Shown in pieces: positions 27,237 through 36,095 of a DNA stretch of 64,000 bases. The first letter of the stretch is position 1; the number at the start of each line of letters is the position of its first letter. This stretch comes from Clostridia bacterium (GTDB lineage Bacteria > Bacillota > Clostridia > Christensenellales > Aristaeellaceae). The stretch covers positions 60,325-124,324 of the forward strand of contig JAFRBK010000039.1 in assembly GCA_017404985.1 (NCBI GenBank), in the 5' to 3' direction. The notes below the pieces were generated by a model. The model had not been told where the DNA came from and ran no database searches. It worked only from the letters and a program-made list of their open reading frames with translations. A program made the translations under genes and the position numbers.

Positions 27237-28652
27237 ATGGACAGGACACAATTCCCGTGGAAAGCCTTTTTGACCAAAATCGCTGTCATCGCGGTGCCTG
27301 TGGCGCTGCAGAACCTTCTTTCCACTACCGGTTCGATGGTGGATACCATGATGATTGCGTCCCTGGGCCAGACAGAAGTCGGCGCGGTGGGGCTCTGCGC
27401 ACAGTTTTCCTCCCTGATGTTTTCCGGATACTGGGGGTTTGTGGGCGGCGGCATGCTGTTCTTTTCCCAATACTGGGGAGCAAAGGATGACGACGGTATC
27501 AACCGGGCCTATGGGCTGACGCTGACCTGCATGATGACTGTCGGCCTGATCTTCGGGCTGATGGGCGTCTGCTTTCCGGAAACCGTCATGCGCCTGTATA
27601 CAGATAAAGAGAACATTCAGAAGATCGGTGCGGAATACCTGCGGATCGCAGGGTTCGGGTATCCGCTGATGGTTTTTTCCATGGCAATGGCAGCCCTTCT
27701 GAGATGTACCGGCAAGGTCCGGATCCCGCTGTGGGGATCCATCGCCAGCGTTGGAACCAACATTTTCATGAACTGGGTGCTGATTTTCGGGCATCTCGGC
27801 GCTCCCGCCTTGGGCGTCCGCGGCGCGGCCCTGGCAACGGTGATTGCCCAGGCTGTGAACTGCTCCGTGATTATCATCGCCGCCCGCCGCAGCGGCCATG
27901 CATATCTGCTGGCGATCCGGCGGCACTTCCGATGGAGCCGGCTTTTTATCAGAACTTATCTGAGGAAATGCTTCCCGATCATCTGCAATGAGGTGCTGAT
28001 CGGGGTCGGAAATATGGTCATCAACATTGTTCTGGGGAGGCAGCCGGAGGAGGCTATCGCCGCCCTGGCCGTTTTCCGTACGATTGAAGGCCTGGTAATC
28101 GGCTTTTTTGCCGGGTTCTCCAACGCATCCTCGGTTCTGGTCGGAACAGAGGTCGGCGCCGGCAGGCTGGACCGGGCTTTCGGCCGCGCCTGGCGCCTGG
28201 TATACCTCTGCCAGGGGTTTATTGCGGTCCTCGGTGTAATCCTGATCTCCCTGCATACGCCGATCCTGAATATGATGGGCATGAAGGGAGAAAGCTTCCG
28301 GCTGGCATTCGGAATGATGGCCATCTATTTGTCTTTCGGGATCATCCGGATGGGCAACTGGACGCAGAACGACACCTTCCGCGCGGCCGGAGACGCCACT
28401 TACGGCACCGTTCTGGAGATTGTGTTTATGTGGGCCATGCTGATTCCCCTTGTCTGCGTTTCGGGCCTGGTGCTGAAATGGCCGACCCTTGTGGTTTTCG
28501 CCTTCTGCTATGCGGATGAACCGATCCGGTACATCCTGATGCAGATCCATCTTCACAACGGAAAATGGATCCGTCCGGTGACGCCGGAAGGGAAGGAGGC
28601 CCTGAAGGGCTGGAAACCGAACCGGAAGCTGATTGACGAACCGGACAGGTAA
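27237..28652 (+). CDS. MATE family efflux transporter (second copy)
   Basis: A 471-residue membrane protein with about 12 helices and MATE repeats: IAVPVALQNLLSTTGSMVDTMM in the N-lobe and FPIICNEVLIGVGNMVINIVLG in the C-lobe. It is clearly diverged from the MATE gene at 4.15 kb, so it is not a recent duplicate. No biosynthetic gene is adjacent, hence a general drug or metabolite exporter is the neutral reading. GAGGTGG lies just before the ATG at the end of the tRNA-Leu terminator. Confidence 0.9.
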   Translation: MDRTQFPWKAFLTKIAVIAVPVALQNLLSTTGSMVDTMMIASLGQTEVGAVGLCAQFSSLMFSGYWGFVGGGMLFFSQYWGAKDDDGINRAYGLTLTCMMTVGLIFGLMGVCFPETVMRLYTDKENIQKIGAEYLRIAGFGYPLMVFSMAMAALLRCTGKVRIPLWGSIASVGTNIFMNWVLIFGHLGAPALGVRGAALATVIAQAVNCSVIIIAARRSGHAYLLAIRRHFRWSRLFIRTYLRKCFPIICNEVLIGVGNMVINIVLGRQPEEAIAALAVFRTIEGLVIGFFAGFSNASSVLVGTEVGAGRLDRAFGRAWRLVYLCQGFIAVLGVILISLHTPILNMMGMKGESFRLAFGMMAIYLSFGIIRMGNWTQNDTFRAAGDATYGTVLEIVFMWAMLIPLVCVSGLVLKWPTLVVFAFCYADEPIRYILMQIHLHNGKWIRPVTPEGKEALKGWKPNRKLIDEPDR

Positions 28653-28890
28653 CGACGGTTTCCCCGCGGAGAAAACAACGGAACGATTCCTGCGTCCGGA
28701 CGATGAACGGGATGAAATCTATTGCACGGACTGACATCATGGCCTTATGGTACGTATCAACAGACGGTCCGGAAAAACGGGCCGGCCGCCGGCACAGGTT
28801 GTTCCCCTGTTTCGGGAAGAATTGTGCCGCATGAACCGTTTATATCACAGGAGGCCGGAAAGGCCTTCCGCAGAAAGAGAGGGTATCTGA

Positions 28891-29901
28891 ATGAAAAAAT
28901 GTATTGCCTGGGTGGTTGCCTTGCTGCTTGCGATGACGGCGTTTTCGGCCTGTGCGGAGCAGGGAGAGAACTTTTTTGAGAGGCTGAAAGGGCTGGAATG
29001 GACGTTCTCCAGCGGCGCCGGCGGATGGTCCACGGACATGCGGATCCTTCCGGACGGGTCCTTCAGCGGCGAATACCATGACAGCGAAATGGGGGAAACC
29101 GGGGAGGGCTATCCTGACGGCACCGTTTACGGCTGCTCCTTTACCGGGAAGATGTCCCTCGTGGAGCAGGTGAATGAAAACACCTGGAAAATCCGCGTAG
29201 ATGAACTGAAAACGGATGAAACCGCGGAAAAAGAATCCATCGCGGACGGAATCCGCTTCGTCCTCGCTCCCCCTTACGGCCTCAGCGAAGGGGACGAAAT
29301 GCTGCTGTACCGGCCGGGAACCCCGGTGGAAGGGTTTACGGAGGAAATGCTGTTCTGGGCCCACCTAATGGAAATGGAAGGGACTCCCACGGAGCTGCCG
29401 ACCTGGTTCCTGAGCAGTGAAAAGAACGACAGCGGGTTTGTGGCTTTCCAGGCGGAAAGCGGCATGGCCCTTGCCAATCCCTGGACGGACATGACAGCCG
29501 AACAGATGAAGGAGGTTTCCGGACTGGCACTCAACGTGCCGGAAGGCGCTGAAAATGTCCTGTACCGCTGGCTGGCGGAAGAAAAGATGGCGGAGATGCA
29601 GTTTACATGGGAAAACGGGGACTATTGCTTCCGTGCCATGCCCGCATCCCTGAAAAAGGGAGAACTGCAGGATATCTCCGGCATGTATTTCAGCTGGGAG
29701 AACGTGGAAGAGGTCACGATCAACGGGTGTCCCGGAACCATCGGCCAGGCGAATACCGGAAGCGAAGACAAGGTGGAACGCTGCCTGTGGTATGATGAAG
29801 CGAAGGGAATCATGTACTCCCTGTCCGTCATCGATACAGATCTGGACGGCCTGGACCTGACCGCGATAGCAGAACAGATCACCGCCGCCAAAACAAACTG
29901 A
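28891..29901 (+). CDS. Secreted protein of unknown function
   Basis: 336 residues with a clear signal peptide (MKKCIAWVVALLLAMTAFSA). The Cys in FSACAEQ could make a weak lipobox, but cleavage after SACA by signal peptidase I is equally likely. The mature protein is acidic and soluble. It appears to have two parts: about 25-150 (beta-rich, WTFSSGAGGWSTDMRI) and about 185-335, which begins NPWTDMTAEQMKEVSGLALN and ends in a beta-rich region with DISGMYFSW. I recognise no catalytic motif. AGAGAGGG precedes the start. It is flanked by an unassigned 238-base gap upstream and a terminator downstream, so it is probably monocistronic. Confidence 0.8.
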   Translation: MKKCIAWVVALLLAMTAFSACAEQGENFFERLKGLEWTFSSGAGGWSTDMRILPDGSFSGEYHDSEMGETGEGYPDGTVYGCSFTGKMSLVEQVNENTWKIRVDELKTDETAEKESIADGIRFVLAPPYGLSEGDEMLLYRPGTPVEGFTEEMLFWAHLMEMEGTPTELPTWFLSSEKNDSGFVAFQAESGMALANPWTDMTAEQMKEVSGLALNVPEGAENVLYRWLAEEKMAEMQFTWENGDYCFRAMPASLKKGELQDISGMYFSWENVEEVTINGCPGTIGQANTGSEDKVERCLWYDEAKGIMYSLSVIDTDLDGLDLTAIAEQITAAKTN

Positions 29902-29921
29902 ACCTCAATATAATATCCCCC

Positions 29922-29959
29922 AAAAAACGAAGCCGGCCCCCAGTCCTGCTTCGTTTTTT
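29922..29959 (+). terminator. Bidirectional-type terminator hairpin
   Basis: AAAAAACGAAGC and GCTTCGTTTTTT are perfect 12-base inverted arms around a 14-base loop, ending in six T. It closes the secreted-protein gene. Confidence 0.8.
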
Positions 29960-29960
29960 C

Positions 29961-30030
29961 ACTCTCTACTCTAAACTCTCCACTCTGAACTCTGAACTCT
30001 CCACTCTGAACTCTGAACTCTCCACTCTGA
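29961..30030. repeat. Tandem CTCTGAA/CTCCA repeat array
   Basis: Short units of the form ACTCT(GA)A and ACTCTCC recur head to tail; the composite unit ACTCTGAACTCTGAACTCTCC (21 bases here split as ACTCTGAACTCTGA + ACTCTCC) occurs about twice after a degenerate start. The array sits between a terminator and an MBL-fold gene. Related units recur on the opposite strand at 61598-61650 and 62297-62311. Confidence 0.8.
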
Positions 30031-30119
30031 AAAGGAAATCCCTCTGCCCATATCGAATTATCCAACTCAGCAGAAAAAATCCGCCTGCGATTCCGAATAA
30101 AGAGGGGAAAGAGACCATC

Positions 30120-30908
30120 ATGGAAAAAGAACTGTTTATCAAGGAAATACGGCCCGGCATCTATCTGATGGATGAAGCGCACGAAGCAACGGGGTACCTG
30201 GTCATCGGCCGGGAAAAGGCCTGCGTGATCGATACCATGAACGGATACAATGATCTGTACAAGGCCGTCCGAAAGCTGACGGACCTGCCGCTGACGGTGG
30301 TCAACACCCATGGGCATCCGGACCATATCTTCGGCAATATGTATTTCGAGGAAGCCTATATCAATCCGGAGGACCTGGCGCTGGCCCGCGAATTCACGGA
30401 GGATCCTGAGTTCTTGAAAATGTGCAGGGAGAAGAACCGGACCATGCCGCCTTTTCTGGAGATCCGCCCCGGGGATATCGTGGACCTGGGCGGCAGAACC
30501 CTGGAGGTGTTTGCCCTGCCGGGCCACACGCCCGGAAGCATCCTGCTCCTGCTCCGGGAGGACCGGGTCCTGTTTACCGGTGATGCCGTGAACCACCATC
30601 TCTGGATGCAGCTGGACGGGTGCCTTCCCATGGCGGCGTTCCTGAAGGAAATGGACCGGGTAATGTTCCTGGAGGAGAAAGCGGACATCATTCTGCACGG
30701 GCATGCGCATGATCCGGACGATATTTCCCTTCTTCATTGCCTGCGGAACGGCGTGAAGGAAATCTGCGACGGGCAAACGAGACAGGATATGCCGTACAAA
30801 TGGTTCGGCGGCACCGACCTGCAGCATCCCTTCCGGTGTGAGCCGGACAAACCATACCAGCAGGACGACCATGTGATTTGTTACCGGGCTTCGAACATCA
30901 CGGAATGA
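30120..30908 (+). CDS. Metallo-beta-lactamase fold hydrolase (copy 1)
   Basis: 262 residues without a signal peptide. The metal-site motif is NTHGHPDHIFGN (HxHxDH), with later ligands in LPGHTPGSI, FTGDAV and LHGHAHDPDD. This is a complete MBL core, but the substrate is unknown; relatives include glyoxalase II-like and lactonase-like enzymes. A paralogue lies at 60849-61613: both share HLW[ML]QL after the GD motif, a similar start, and a nearby short-repeat array. AGAGGGG precedes the ATG. Confidence 0.87.
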   Translation: MEKELFIKEIRPGIYLMDEAHEATGYLVIGREKACVIDTMNGYNDLYKAVRKLTDLPLTVVNTHGHPDHIFGNMYFEEAYINPEDLALAREFTEDPEFLKMCREKNRTMPPFLEIRPGDIVDLGGRTLEVFALPGHTPGSILLLLREDRVLFTGDAVNHHLWMQLDGCLPMAAFLKEMDRVMFLEEKADIILHGHAHDPDDISLLHCLRNGVKEICDGQTRQDMPYKWFGGTDLQHPFRCEPDKPYQQDDHVICYRASNITE

Positions 30909-30923
30909 AAGCCGGAATACGGC

Positions 30924-31970
30924 TTACATGAGAATCTCCATATACCTTCTGTAGGTTGAAAAGCCCGCGGATTCATAAAAGGCGAGGGCGCCGCGGTTGA
31001 ACTCCCACATATTCAGCTCCAGGCGACGGAAGCCATTTGCTTCCGCATACTCCCGGATAAAGCGAACCATGGCGGACGCAACGCCCCGGCGGCGGAAGGC
31101 TTCATCCACGCAAAACTCATCCACATCCAGATAATCCCGCTCAAACATGAAGGGATTCTCCGGGCGGACGATATGGTTCAGCACCGCAAATCCGCAAACG
31201 GTTCCTTCCGTTTCCGCCACGACAATTTCCATGGCCGGATTCTTCATGATTACGTAAATGTAGTCCCGCAGTTCGCCGCAGAATCCGGGTTTGAAGACTT
31301 CCGGCTTTCCGGCCACATGCAGGGCATTAACCTGCATGCGCAATTCGTTCACCCGTTCCAGGTCCCCTTCCTGTGCAAACCGAACCGTAATCTCGGCCGG
31401 GGCTTTCTTTTCCGCCTCCGGCTTTCTTTCTTCACGCAAAAGCACATACCAGGCCACGTCGCAGATGCCCTGGTTGTTTCTTCCCATGCTGCGCAGCGTG
31501 CCCGCCAAAGCCATTCCGGCTTTCGCCATCACCCGGCCTGAATTCGGGTTGTTCAGGTCGTGCCCCGCGGTAATACGCTGCAGGCCCGCTGTATCAAACA
31601 GATACCGGATGACGGCCCGCAGCGCTTCCGGCATGATGCCCCTGCCCCAGAATGACCGGCCCAGACAGTAGCCGATTTCCGCTGATTCCCCCTGCTCATC
31701 CAGGCTTACCACCGAAATGTTTCCGATCGCCTTCCCGGATTCTTTCCATTCAATGGCCCAGTTGAAATATCCGCCGTCCGCGTATCGGGGAATCCAGTCC
31801 GCGAGCACAGCACAGCTCACATCGACGGATTGGTGGGTCGGCCAGGTCAGGTATTTTGTCACTTCCGGATCCGAAGCCCAGTTGACGAACATGTCCTCCG
31901 CGTCCTCCGGCTCAAACGGGCGCAAAACCAGCCTGTGGGTTTCGATCCGCTGCGTTCCTGTTTTATTCAT
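30924..31970 (-). CDS. Protein with two GNAT acetyltransferase domains
   Basis: 348 residues from the preferred start. The N-terminal half (about 5-170) is a RimJ/RimL-like GNAT: ETHRLVLRPFEPEDAEDMF and GYCLGRSFWGRGIMPEAL are the substrate and acetyl-CoA regions. The C-terminal half (about 195-348) is a second GNAT: VDEFCVDEAFRRRGVASAMV is the pyrophosphate loop. Both loops look intact, so both sites may work. The targets are unknown; amino-sugar, protein N-terminus or antibiotic substrates are all possible. AAAGGA nine bases upstream supports this ATG. The frame stays open to 32075 with another possible site, and a terminator-like hairpin lies in that extension. Confidence 0.82.
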   Translation of the reverse strand: MNKTGTQRIETHRLVLRPFEPEDAEDMFVNWASDPEVTKYLTWPTHQSVDVSCAVLADWIPRYADGGYFNWAIEWKESGKAIGNISVVSLDEQGESAEIGYCLGRSFWGRGIMPEALRAVIRYLFDTAGLQRITAGHDLNNPNSGRVMAKAGMALAGTLRSMGRNNQGICDVAWYVLLREERKPEAEKKAPAEITVRFAQEGDLERVNELRMQVNALHVAGKPEVFKPGFCGELRDYIYVIMKNPAMEIVVAETEGTVCGFAVLNHIVRPENPFMFERDYLDVDEFCVDEAFRRRGVASAMVRFIREYAEANGFRRLELNMWEFNRGALAFYESAGFSTYRRYMEILM

Positions 31971-31992
31971 AATATCCCATCCTTTCCCGAGA

Positions 31993-32025
31993 AAACAAAA
32001 ACCACTTATCCGGAAGAGACAAGTG
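31993..32025 (-). terminator. Attenuator-like hairpin in the GNAT leader
   Basis: On the minus strand CACTTGTC and GATAAGTG form eight pairs (one G-U) around a seven-base loop, followed by GTTTTTGTTTT. It lies between the promoter at 32104-32133 and the preferred GNAT start at 31970, so it would stop transcription unless overcome. Confidence 0.5.
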
Positions 32026-32103
32026 ACCATCTGAAGCGAAGCAGCATCGATGGGAAGTGTTTTTTCATCCCGCATGAAGCCCTTTCCGCCCAGGATTGGA
32101 GAA

Positions 32104-32133
32104 AGTATACTCTTGGAAAAGGGATCCCGTCAA
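32104..32133 (-). promoter_or_regulatory. Promoter of the GNAT gene
   Basis: Minus-strand TTGACG (32128-32133), an 18-base spacer and TATACT (32104-32109). The implied start near 32097 leaves a leader of about 125 bases before the preferred ATG. Confidence 0.7.
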
Positions 32134-32211
32134 GGGCATGCCGCAACCCCGCCCGGGCCTGTGAAGCGTGCACGGTGGATACCCATCAGGCTGCAGCATC
32201 GAAAAAAAGAC

Positions 32212-32240
32212 TTGAACAATCCCCGAATGCAACGTAAAAT
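32212..32240 (+). promoter_or_regulatory. Promoter of the NhaC-type antiporter
   Basis: TTGAAC (32212-32217), a 17-base spacer and TAAAAT (32235-32240). It is divergent from the GNAT promoter; the 300-base region between the two genes is otherwise accounted for only by leaders. Confidence 0.7.
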
Positions 32241-32273
32241 AGTGCATCATCAATCGAAAGAGGTGTGAATCCG

Positions 32274-33887
32274 GTGAAATCAAGAAGAAGGATGCTGTTT
32301 GCCATTCTGGCAGCTATGCTGCTGCTCATCTGTGCCGCGACGGTGTGGGCGGAGGGCGCGGATGCGGAGGCGGCAGCGGAAAACGGCCCGTTTATGAACA
32401 CGTTCTGGTCCCTTGTTCCGTCCATTGTTGCGATCCTGCTGGCGCTGATCACCAAGGAGGTTTATTCCTCCCTGTTCATCGGGATCGTGGCAGGCGCGCT
32501 GCTGAAAACCAACTTCCAGCTGGAAGAAACGATGAACCGCGTTTTTTCCGGCGGATTTATTCAGTCCGCAGCGGATACCTATAATCTGGGGATTCTGGTG
32601 TTCCTGGTGCTGCTGGGCATGATGGTTGCCCTGATGAACAAGGCCGGCGGCAGCGCCGCGTTCGGGCGGTGGGCGGAAACGCACATTCATTCCCGGGTCG
32701 GCGCCCAGCTGGCAACTGTGCTTCTGGGCGTGCTGATCTTCATCGACGATTATTTCAACTGCCTGACGGTCGGCAGCGTCATGCGCCCCGTGACGGATAA
32801 GCATAAGATTTCCAGGGCCAAGCTGGCTTACCTGATTGACGCGACCGCCGCGCCGGTCTGTATCATTGCCCCGATCAGCTCCTGGGCGGCGGCAGTGGCC
32901 GGCTTTGCGGAAGACGGCGTCGGCCTGAAGCTGTTTATCAGCGCCATTCCCTTCAACTTTTATGCGTTGCTGACGATTATCATGATGGTTTCCATGGCAG
33001 TACTGAAGGTGGATTTCGGCCCGATGGCCCGGCATGAGAAGAATGCCCTGAAGGGGGACCTGTTCTCCGGAAAAAATCCATATACTACCGGGACGAACGA
33101 AAACCGCAAAGAGGGCAACGGAACGGTCCTCCACCTGGTGATTCCCGTGATCTGCCTGATTGTGTTCTGCACTATCGGCATGATTTACACCGGCGGATTT
33201 TTCAGCGGGACAGATTTCATCACCGCGTTCTCCAATTCGGACGCGTCCGTCGGACTGATGCTCGGCTCCTTCTTCGCAATTGTCGTCACGACTATATACT
33301 ATCTGGCGAGCGGGGTCATGAAATTCAAGGATATCATGGAATCCCTGCCCGACGGCTTCAAGGCAATGGTGCCGGCGATCCTGATTCTGTTCTTTGCCTG
33401 GACCCTGAAGGGAATCACGATGGACCTCGGTGCGGAAGCCTATGTGAACAGCGTGGTGACAGGCAGCGCCGCCGGGTTCCGGAATTTCCTGCCGGCGATC
33501 ATCTTTGCCATCGGATGCCTGCTTTCCTTCGCGACGGGAACCAGCTGGGGAACCTTCGGCCTGCTGATTCCGATCGTCCAAAGCGTATTCCCGATGGATA
33601 ACCCGCTGGCGATCGTCTGCATTTCCGCCTGCATGGCCGGCGCCGTGTGCGGTGACCACTGCTCTCCGATTTCCGATACGACGATCATGTCCTCAGCCGG
33701 CGCCCAGTGTGACCACGTGAACCATGTCAACACCCAACTGCCATACGCGGTGACCTGTGCGGTGGTGTCCATGCTCACATATGTCCTGGCGGGCTTTGTC
33801 CCGAACGCCTGGGTGGCGCTTCCGGCGGGGATCGTTCTGATGCTGGGGGTTGTCTTCTCGATCAAGCTTGCTCAGAAGAAAGCCTGA
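32274..33887 (+). CDS. NhaC-type Na+/H+ antiporter family protein
   Basis: 537 residues with an N-terminal signal-like helix and about 11 further membrane segments. Family features include the long block FIDDYFNCLTVGSVMRPVTD, LIDATAAPVCIIAPISSW, and GAVCGDHCSPISDTTIMSS, all typical of the NhaC/ArsB-like antiporters. It should exchange Na+ (or an organic substrate) for H+. GTG at 32274 is chosen over GTG at 32265 because AAAGAGGTG overlaps the latter and is correctly spaced for the former. A strong terminator follows. It is monocistronic with its own promoter. Confidence 0.88.
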   Translation: MKSRRRMLFAILAAMLLLICAATVWAEGADAEAAAENGPFMNTFWSLVPSIVAILLALITKEVYSSLFIGIVAGALLKTNFQLEETMNRVFSGGFIQSAADTYNLGILVFLVLLGMMVALMNKAGGSAAFGRWAETHIHSRVGAQLATVLLGVLIFIDDYFNCLTVGSVMRPVTDKHKISRAKLAYLIDATAAPVCIIAPISSWAAAVAGFAEDGVGLKLFISAIPFNFYALLTIIMMVSMAVLKVDFGPMARHEKNALKGDLFSGKNPYTTGTNENRKEGNGTVLHLVIPVICLIVFCTIGMIYTGGFFSGTDFITAFSNSDASVGLMLGSFFAIVVTTIYYLASGVMKFKDIMESLPDGFKAMVPAILILFFAWTLKGITMDLGAEAYVNSVVTGSAAGFRNFLPAIIFAIGCLLSFATGTSWGTFGLLIPIVQSVFPMDNPLAIVCISACMAGAVCGDHCSPISDTTIMSSAGAQCDHVNHVNTQLPYAVTCAVVSMLTYVLAGFVPNAWVALPAGIVLMLGVVFSIKLAQKKA

Positions 33888-33904
33888 CCGGGCGCCCCTT
33901 TCCT

Positions 33905-33932
33905 GCAGCTCTGAAACAGAGCTGCTTTTTTT
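33905..33932 (+). terminator. Rho-independent terminator
   Basis: GCAGCTCTG and CAGAGCTGC form a perfect nine-bp stem with an AAA loop, followed by seven T. It closes the NhaC-type gene. Confidence 0.9.
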
Positions 33933-33970
33933 GACAAAAAGTTACACGAACAACACATGAAAAAAGCCTG

Positions 33971-33999
33971 TTGTCATTTTGATGTAATTATACTATAAT
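33971..33999 (+). promoter_or_regulatory. Promoter of the sensor-GGDEF gene
   Basis: TTGTCA (33971-33976), 17 bases, TATAAT (33994-33999). The leader to the ATG is about 109 bases; no known riboswitch pattern was recognised in it. Confidence 0.8.
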
Positions 34000-34114
34000 A
34001 ATACAGAAATGATTCATTCATAGAATTTGATGGCTGTCTCTGCTGCTTTCGGGCATCGGGAATACTATCCGAACCCGTCTGCGGAAGAAAACAGAAAGAT
34101 TCCGGAGGGGCGGA

Positions 34115-36007
34115 ATGGGCAGAAAACGGATTGCGGTACTGGTAGCAAGCATTGACCGGGAATACCAGCAGGATTTCGCGCGCGGGCTCATGTCTGCCGG
34201 CGAGCAGTACAACGTGGATATTTGTATTTTCAACAGCCAGGGACATATGAATGAAGCCATCTCCACCAGTGAAACCGGAGAAAGCATGATTTATGATTTG
34301 CCCGACCTGAGCCAGTTTGACGGGATTATTTCCATGCTGGCAACCCTGGGTAATGAATATGCGTATAAAAAGGTTCTGGAACTTCTGAAACCCCTGAAAG
34401 GGAAACCTCATGTATCTGTCGATGTGCCGATAGACGGCGCTGTCATGCTCAGTTTTAATGACCGGGTCAGCGTGCAGAATATGACAGAACACCTGATCAA
34501 TGAGCATGGCGTTCGGAGAATGGCTTTTGTCAGCGGTCCCCTGAACCACAGCGTGGCCCTGGAACGGCTCAATGCCTGCAAGGAAACGCTGAAACGGCAT
34601 GGGCTTTCGCTGGATGACAATTTGATTTTTGACGGGGAGTGGACCCGGGTCGGCGGCAGAAGGGCGGCAGAGCATATTCTGGAGATGGGCGGCGAACTGC
34701 CGGATGCCATTATGTGCGCCAATGACGATATGGCGCTCAGCGTGATTGAGTATTTCAAGGAGCAGGGAATCCGGGTTCCAAGGGATATTGCCGTGACCGG
34801 TTTTGATGCACTGCGGGAAGCCGTGATGAGAGGATTAACCACCATCTGCCGCCCGATCGACAAAAGCGCCCGGAAAGCCGTCGAAATCCTGTATCAATGG
34901 ATGAATGGCGAGGTTCCGGAATTATATGAATGCATCCTTCCCACCACCCCGATCTACAGCGAAAGCTGCGGATGCATCCAGAGCCTGGAATACATGAATG
35001 AAAAGCTGCGGGGACTCAGCACGGACCGCAGGAATATGGAAACGATTCTGACCCGTGTCAGTATGTTCTCCAGCGCGATGGCCGGCGTCGGCGACGAAAA
35101 GGAAGCAGGAGAACGAATCAGGGAATTTGCCGACAGCTGGAATATCCGGGAGCTTTTTCTCTGCGTCAATCCGACGATCTGCCGGGATCTGCCCGGAAAA
35201 GCAATGCCGGAGGATACTTCCTCCTATCCGGAGGAAATGCTGCTTCTGTATGGCGCGAAGGATGGCAAGCAGTATCCCTGTGAGCTTTTCCAGACAAGAG
35301 ACCTTGTACCCCTGCTGGAGGATATGCGGAAAAACCCGGTATGCCTCGTGTTCTGCCCGCTGTATTATCGGAACAGCAGCCTGGGCTATGTGGCGATGAA
35401 CCTTGGGGAGGGAACCGGTTCCGCGCTGTATTCCGTGCTGATGCTGCTGAACGGCGCGATGATGAGCCTGTACCTGCAAACCAATATCAAGCGCTATGCG
35501 GAAACAATTGCCAACATGGCCATTCATGATATTATGACAGGCATGCTGAACCGGAGGGGCTTTATGGAGCAGGCGCCGGCGATGCTGGAGGATGCCCGGA
35601 AACGCGGAAAAGTCTTTGTAATGATCAGTGCCGATATGGACCATATGAAGATGATCAATGACCAATACGGCCATCTGGTCGGCGACGAGGCAATCTGCCG
35701 GATGGGAAGGGGAATGAATATCCTTCGCGAGTCCGGCTATATCCCGGTCCATATCAGCGGGGATGAGTTCCTGGCCTACGGGATCGCGGAAAGCATGGAG
35801 GAAGCCAAATCGCTGATCGGCAGCATCAATCAGGAGCTGGATAAGATCAATAAAAACGAACCGTGGATCAGTGAGATCAGCGCCAGCTTCGGGCTGTATG
35901 CTGCCGTGCCGGGGGAATGGGACGAAATCGATGACTTCCTGACGAAGGCGGACAGGGCCATGTATGAGGAGAAAAACCGGAAAAAATCCGCCCGGGCCCA
36001 TTCATAA
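34115..36007 (+). CDS. LacI-like sugar-binding fold fused to a GGDEF domain
   Basis: 630 residues, cytoplasmic: no signal peptide or membrane helix is visible. Residues about 4-290 match the ligand-binding fold of LacI/GalR regulators (MAFVSGPLNHSVALERL, ANDDMALSVIEYFKEQGIRVPRDIAVTGFD) but without the helix-turn-helix. Residues about 290-460 form a linker with a GAF-like region. Residues about 465-625 are a GGDEF domain: NMAIHDIMTGMLNRRGF, the metal-binding ADMDHMKMINDQYGH, and the signature ISGDEF (SGDEF in place of GGDEF, a variant found in active cyclases). It should make c-di-GMP in response to a small ligand, perhaps a sugar. No EAL domain or c-di-GMP riboswitch is nearby. GGAGGGGCGG precedes the ATG. 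Confidence 0.88.
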   Translation: MGRKRIAVLVASIDREYQQDFARGLMSAGEQYNVDICIFNSQGHMNEAISTSETGESMIYDLPDLSQFDGIISMLATLGNEYAYKKVLELLKPLKGKPHVSVDVPIDGAVMLSFNDRVSVQNMTEHLINEHGVRRMAFVSGPLNHSVALERLNACKETLKRHGLSLDDNLIFDGEWTRVGGRRAAEHILEMGGELPDAIMCANDDMALSVIEYFKEQGIRVPRDIAVTGFDALREAVMRGLTTICRPIDKSARKAVEILYQWMNGEVPELYECILPTTPIYSESCGCIQSLEYMNEKLRGLSTDRRNMETILTRVSMFSSAMAGVGDEKEAGERIREFADSWNIRELFLCVNPTICRDLPGKAMPEDTSSYPEEMLLLYGAKDGKQYPCELFQTRDLVPLLEDMRKNPVCLVFCPLYYRNSSLGYVAMNLGEGTGSALYSVLMLLNGAMMSLYLQTNIKRYAETIANMAIHDIMTGMLNRRGFMEQAPAMLEDARKRGKVFVMISADMDHMKMINDQYGHLVGDEAICRMGRGMNILRESGYIPVHISGDEFLAYGIAESMEEAKSLIGSINQELDKINKNEPWISEISASFGLYAAVPGEWDEIDDFLTKADRAMYEEKNRKKSARAHS

Positions 36008-36041
36008 TTTTCTTTCCGGAAATGAAAACCATGTCCATGAG

Positions 36042-36073
36042 AAACCCCCGGAACCAAAGCGGTTCCGGGGGTT
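36042..36073. terminator. Bidirectional terminator hairpin
   Basis: AACCCCCGGAACC and GGTTCCGGGGGTT form a 13-bp perfect stem with a short loop between the convergent GGDEF and DUF1292 genes. Both flanks carry short T/A runs. Confidence 0.85.
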
Positions 36074-36095
36074 TGCCGTGATGCAGGGGACAGTT

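Noticed and set aside
28653-28890. Short frame in the gap before the secreted protein
   Set aside because: The frame beginning near 28722 has no ribosome site and no coding character; the gap holds only weak hairpins.
29961-30030. CRISPR array
   Set aside because: The units are short, adjoining and without unique spacers; no cas genes are present.
31173-31671. Plus-strand frames opposite the GNAT gene
   Set aside because: Shadow frames of a gene with two recognised domains.
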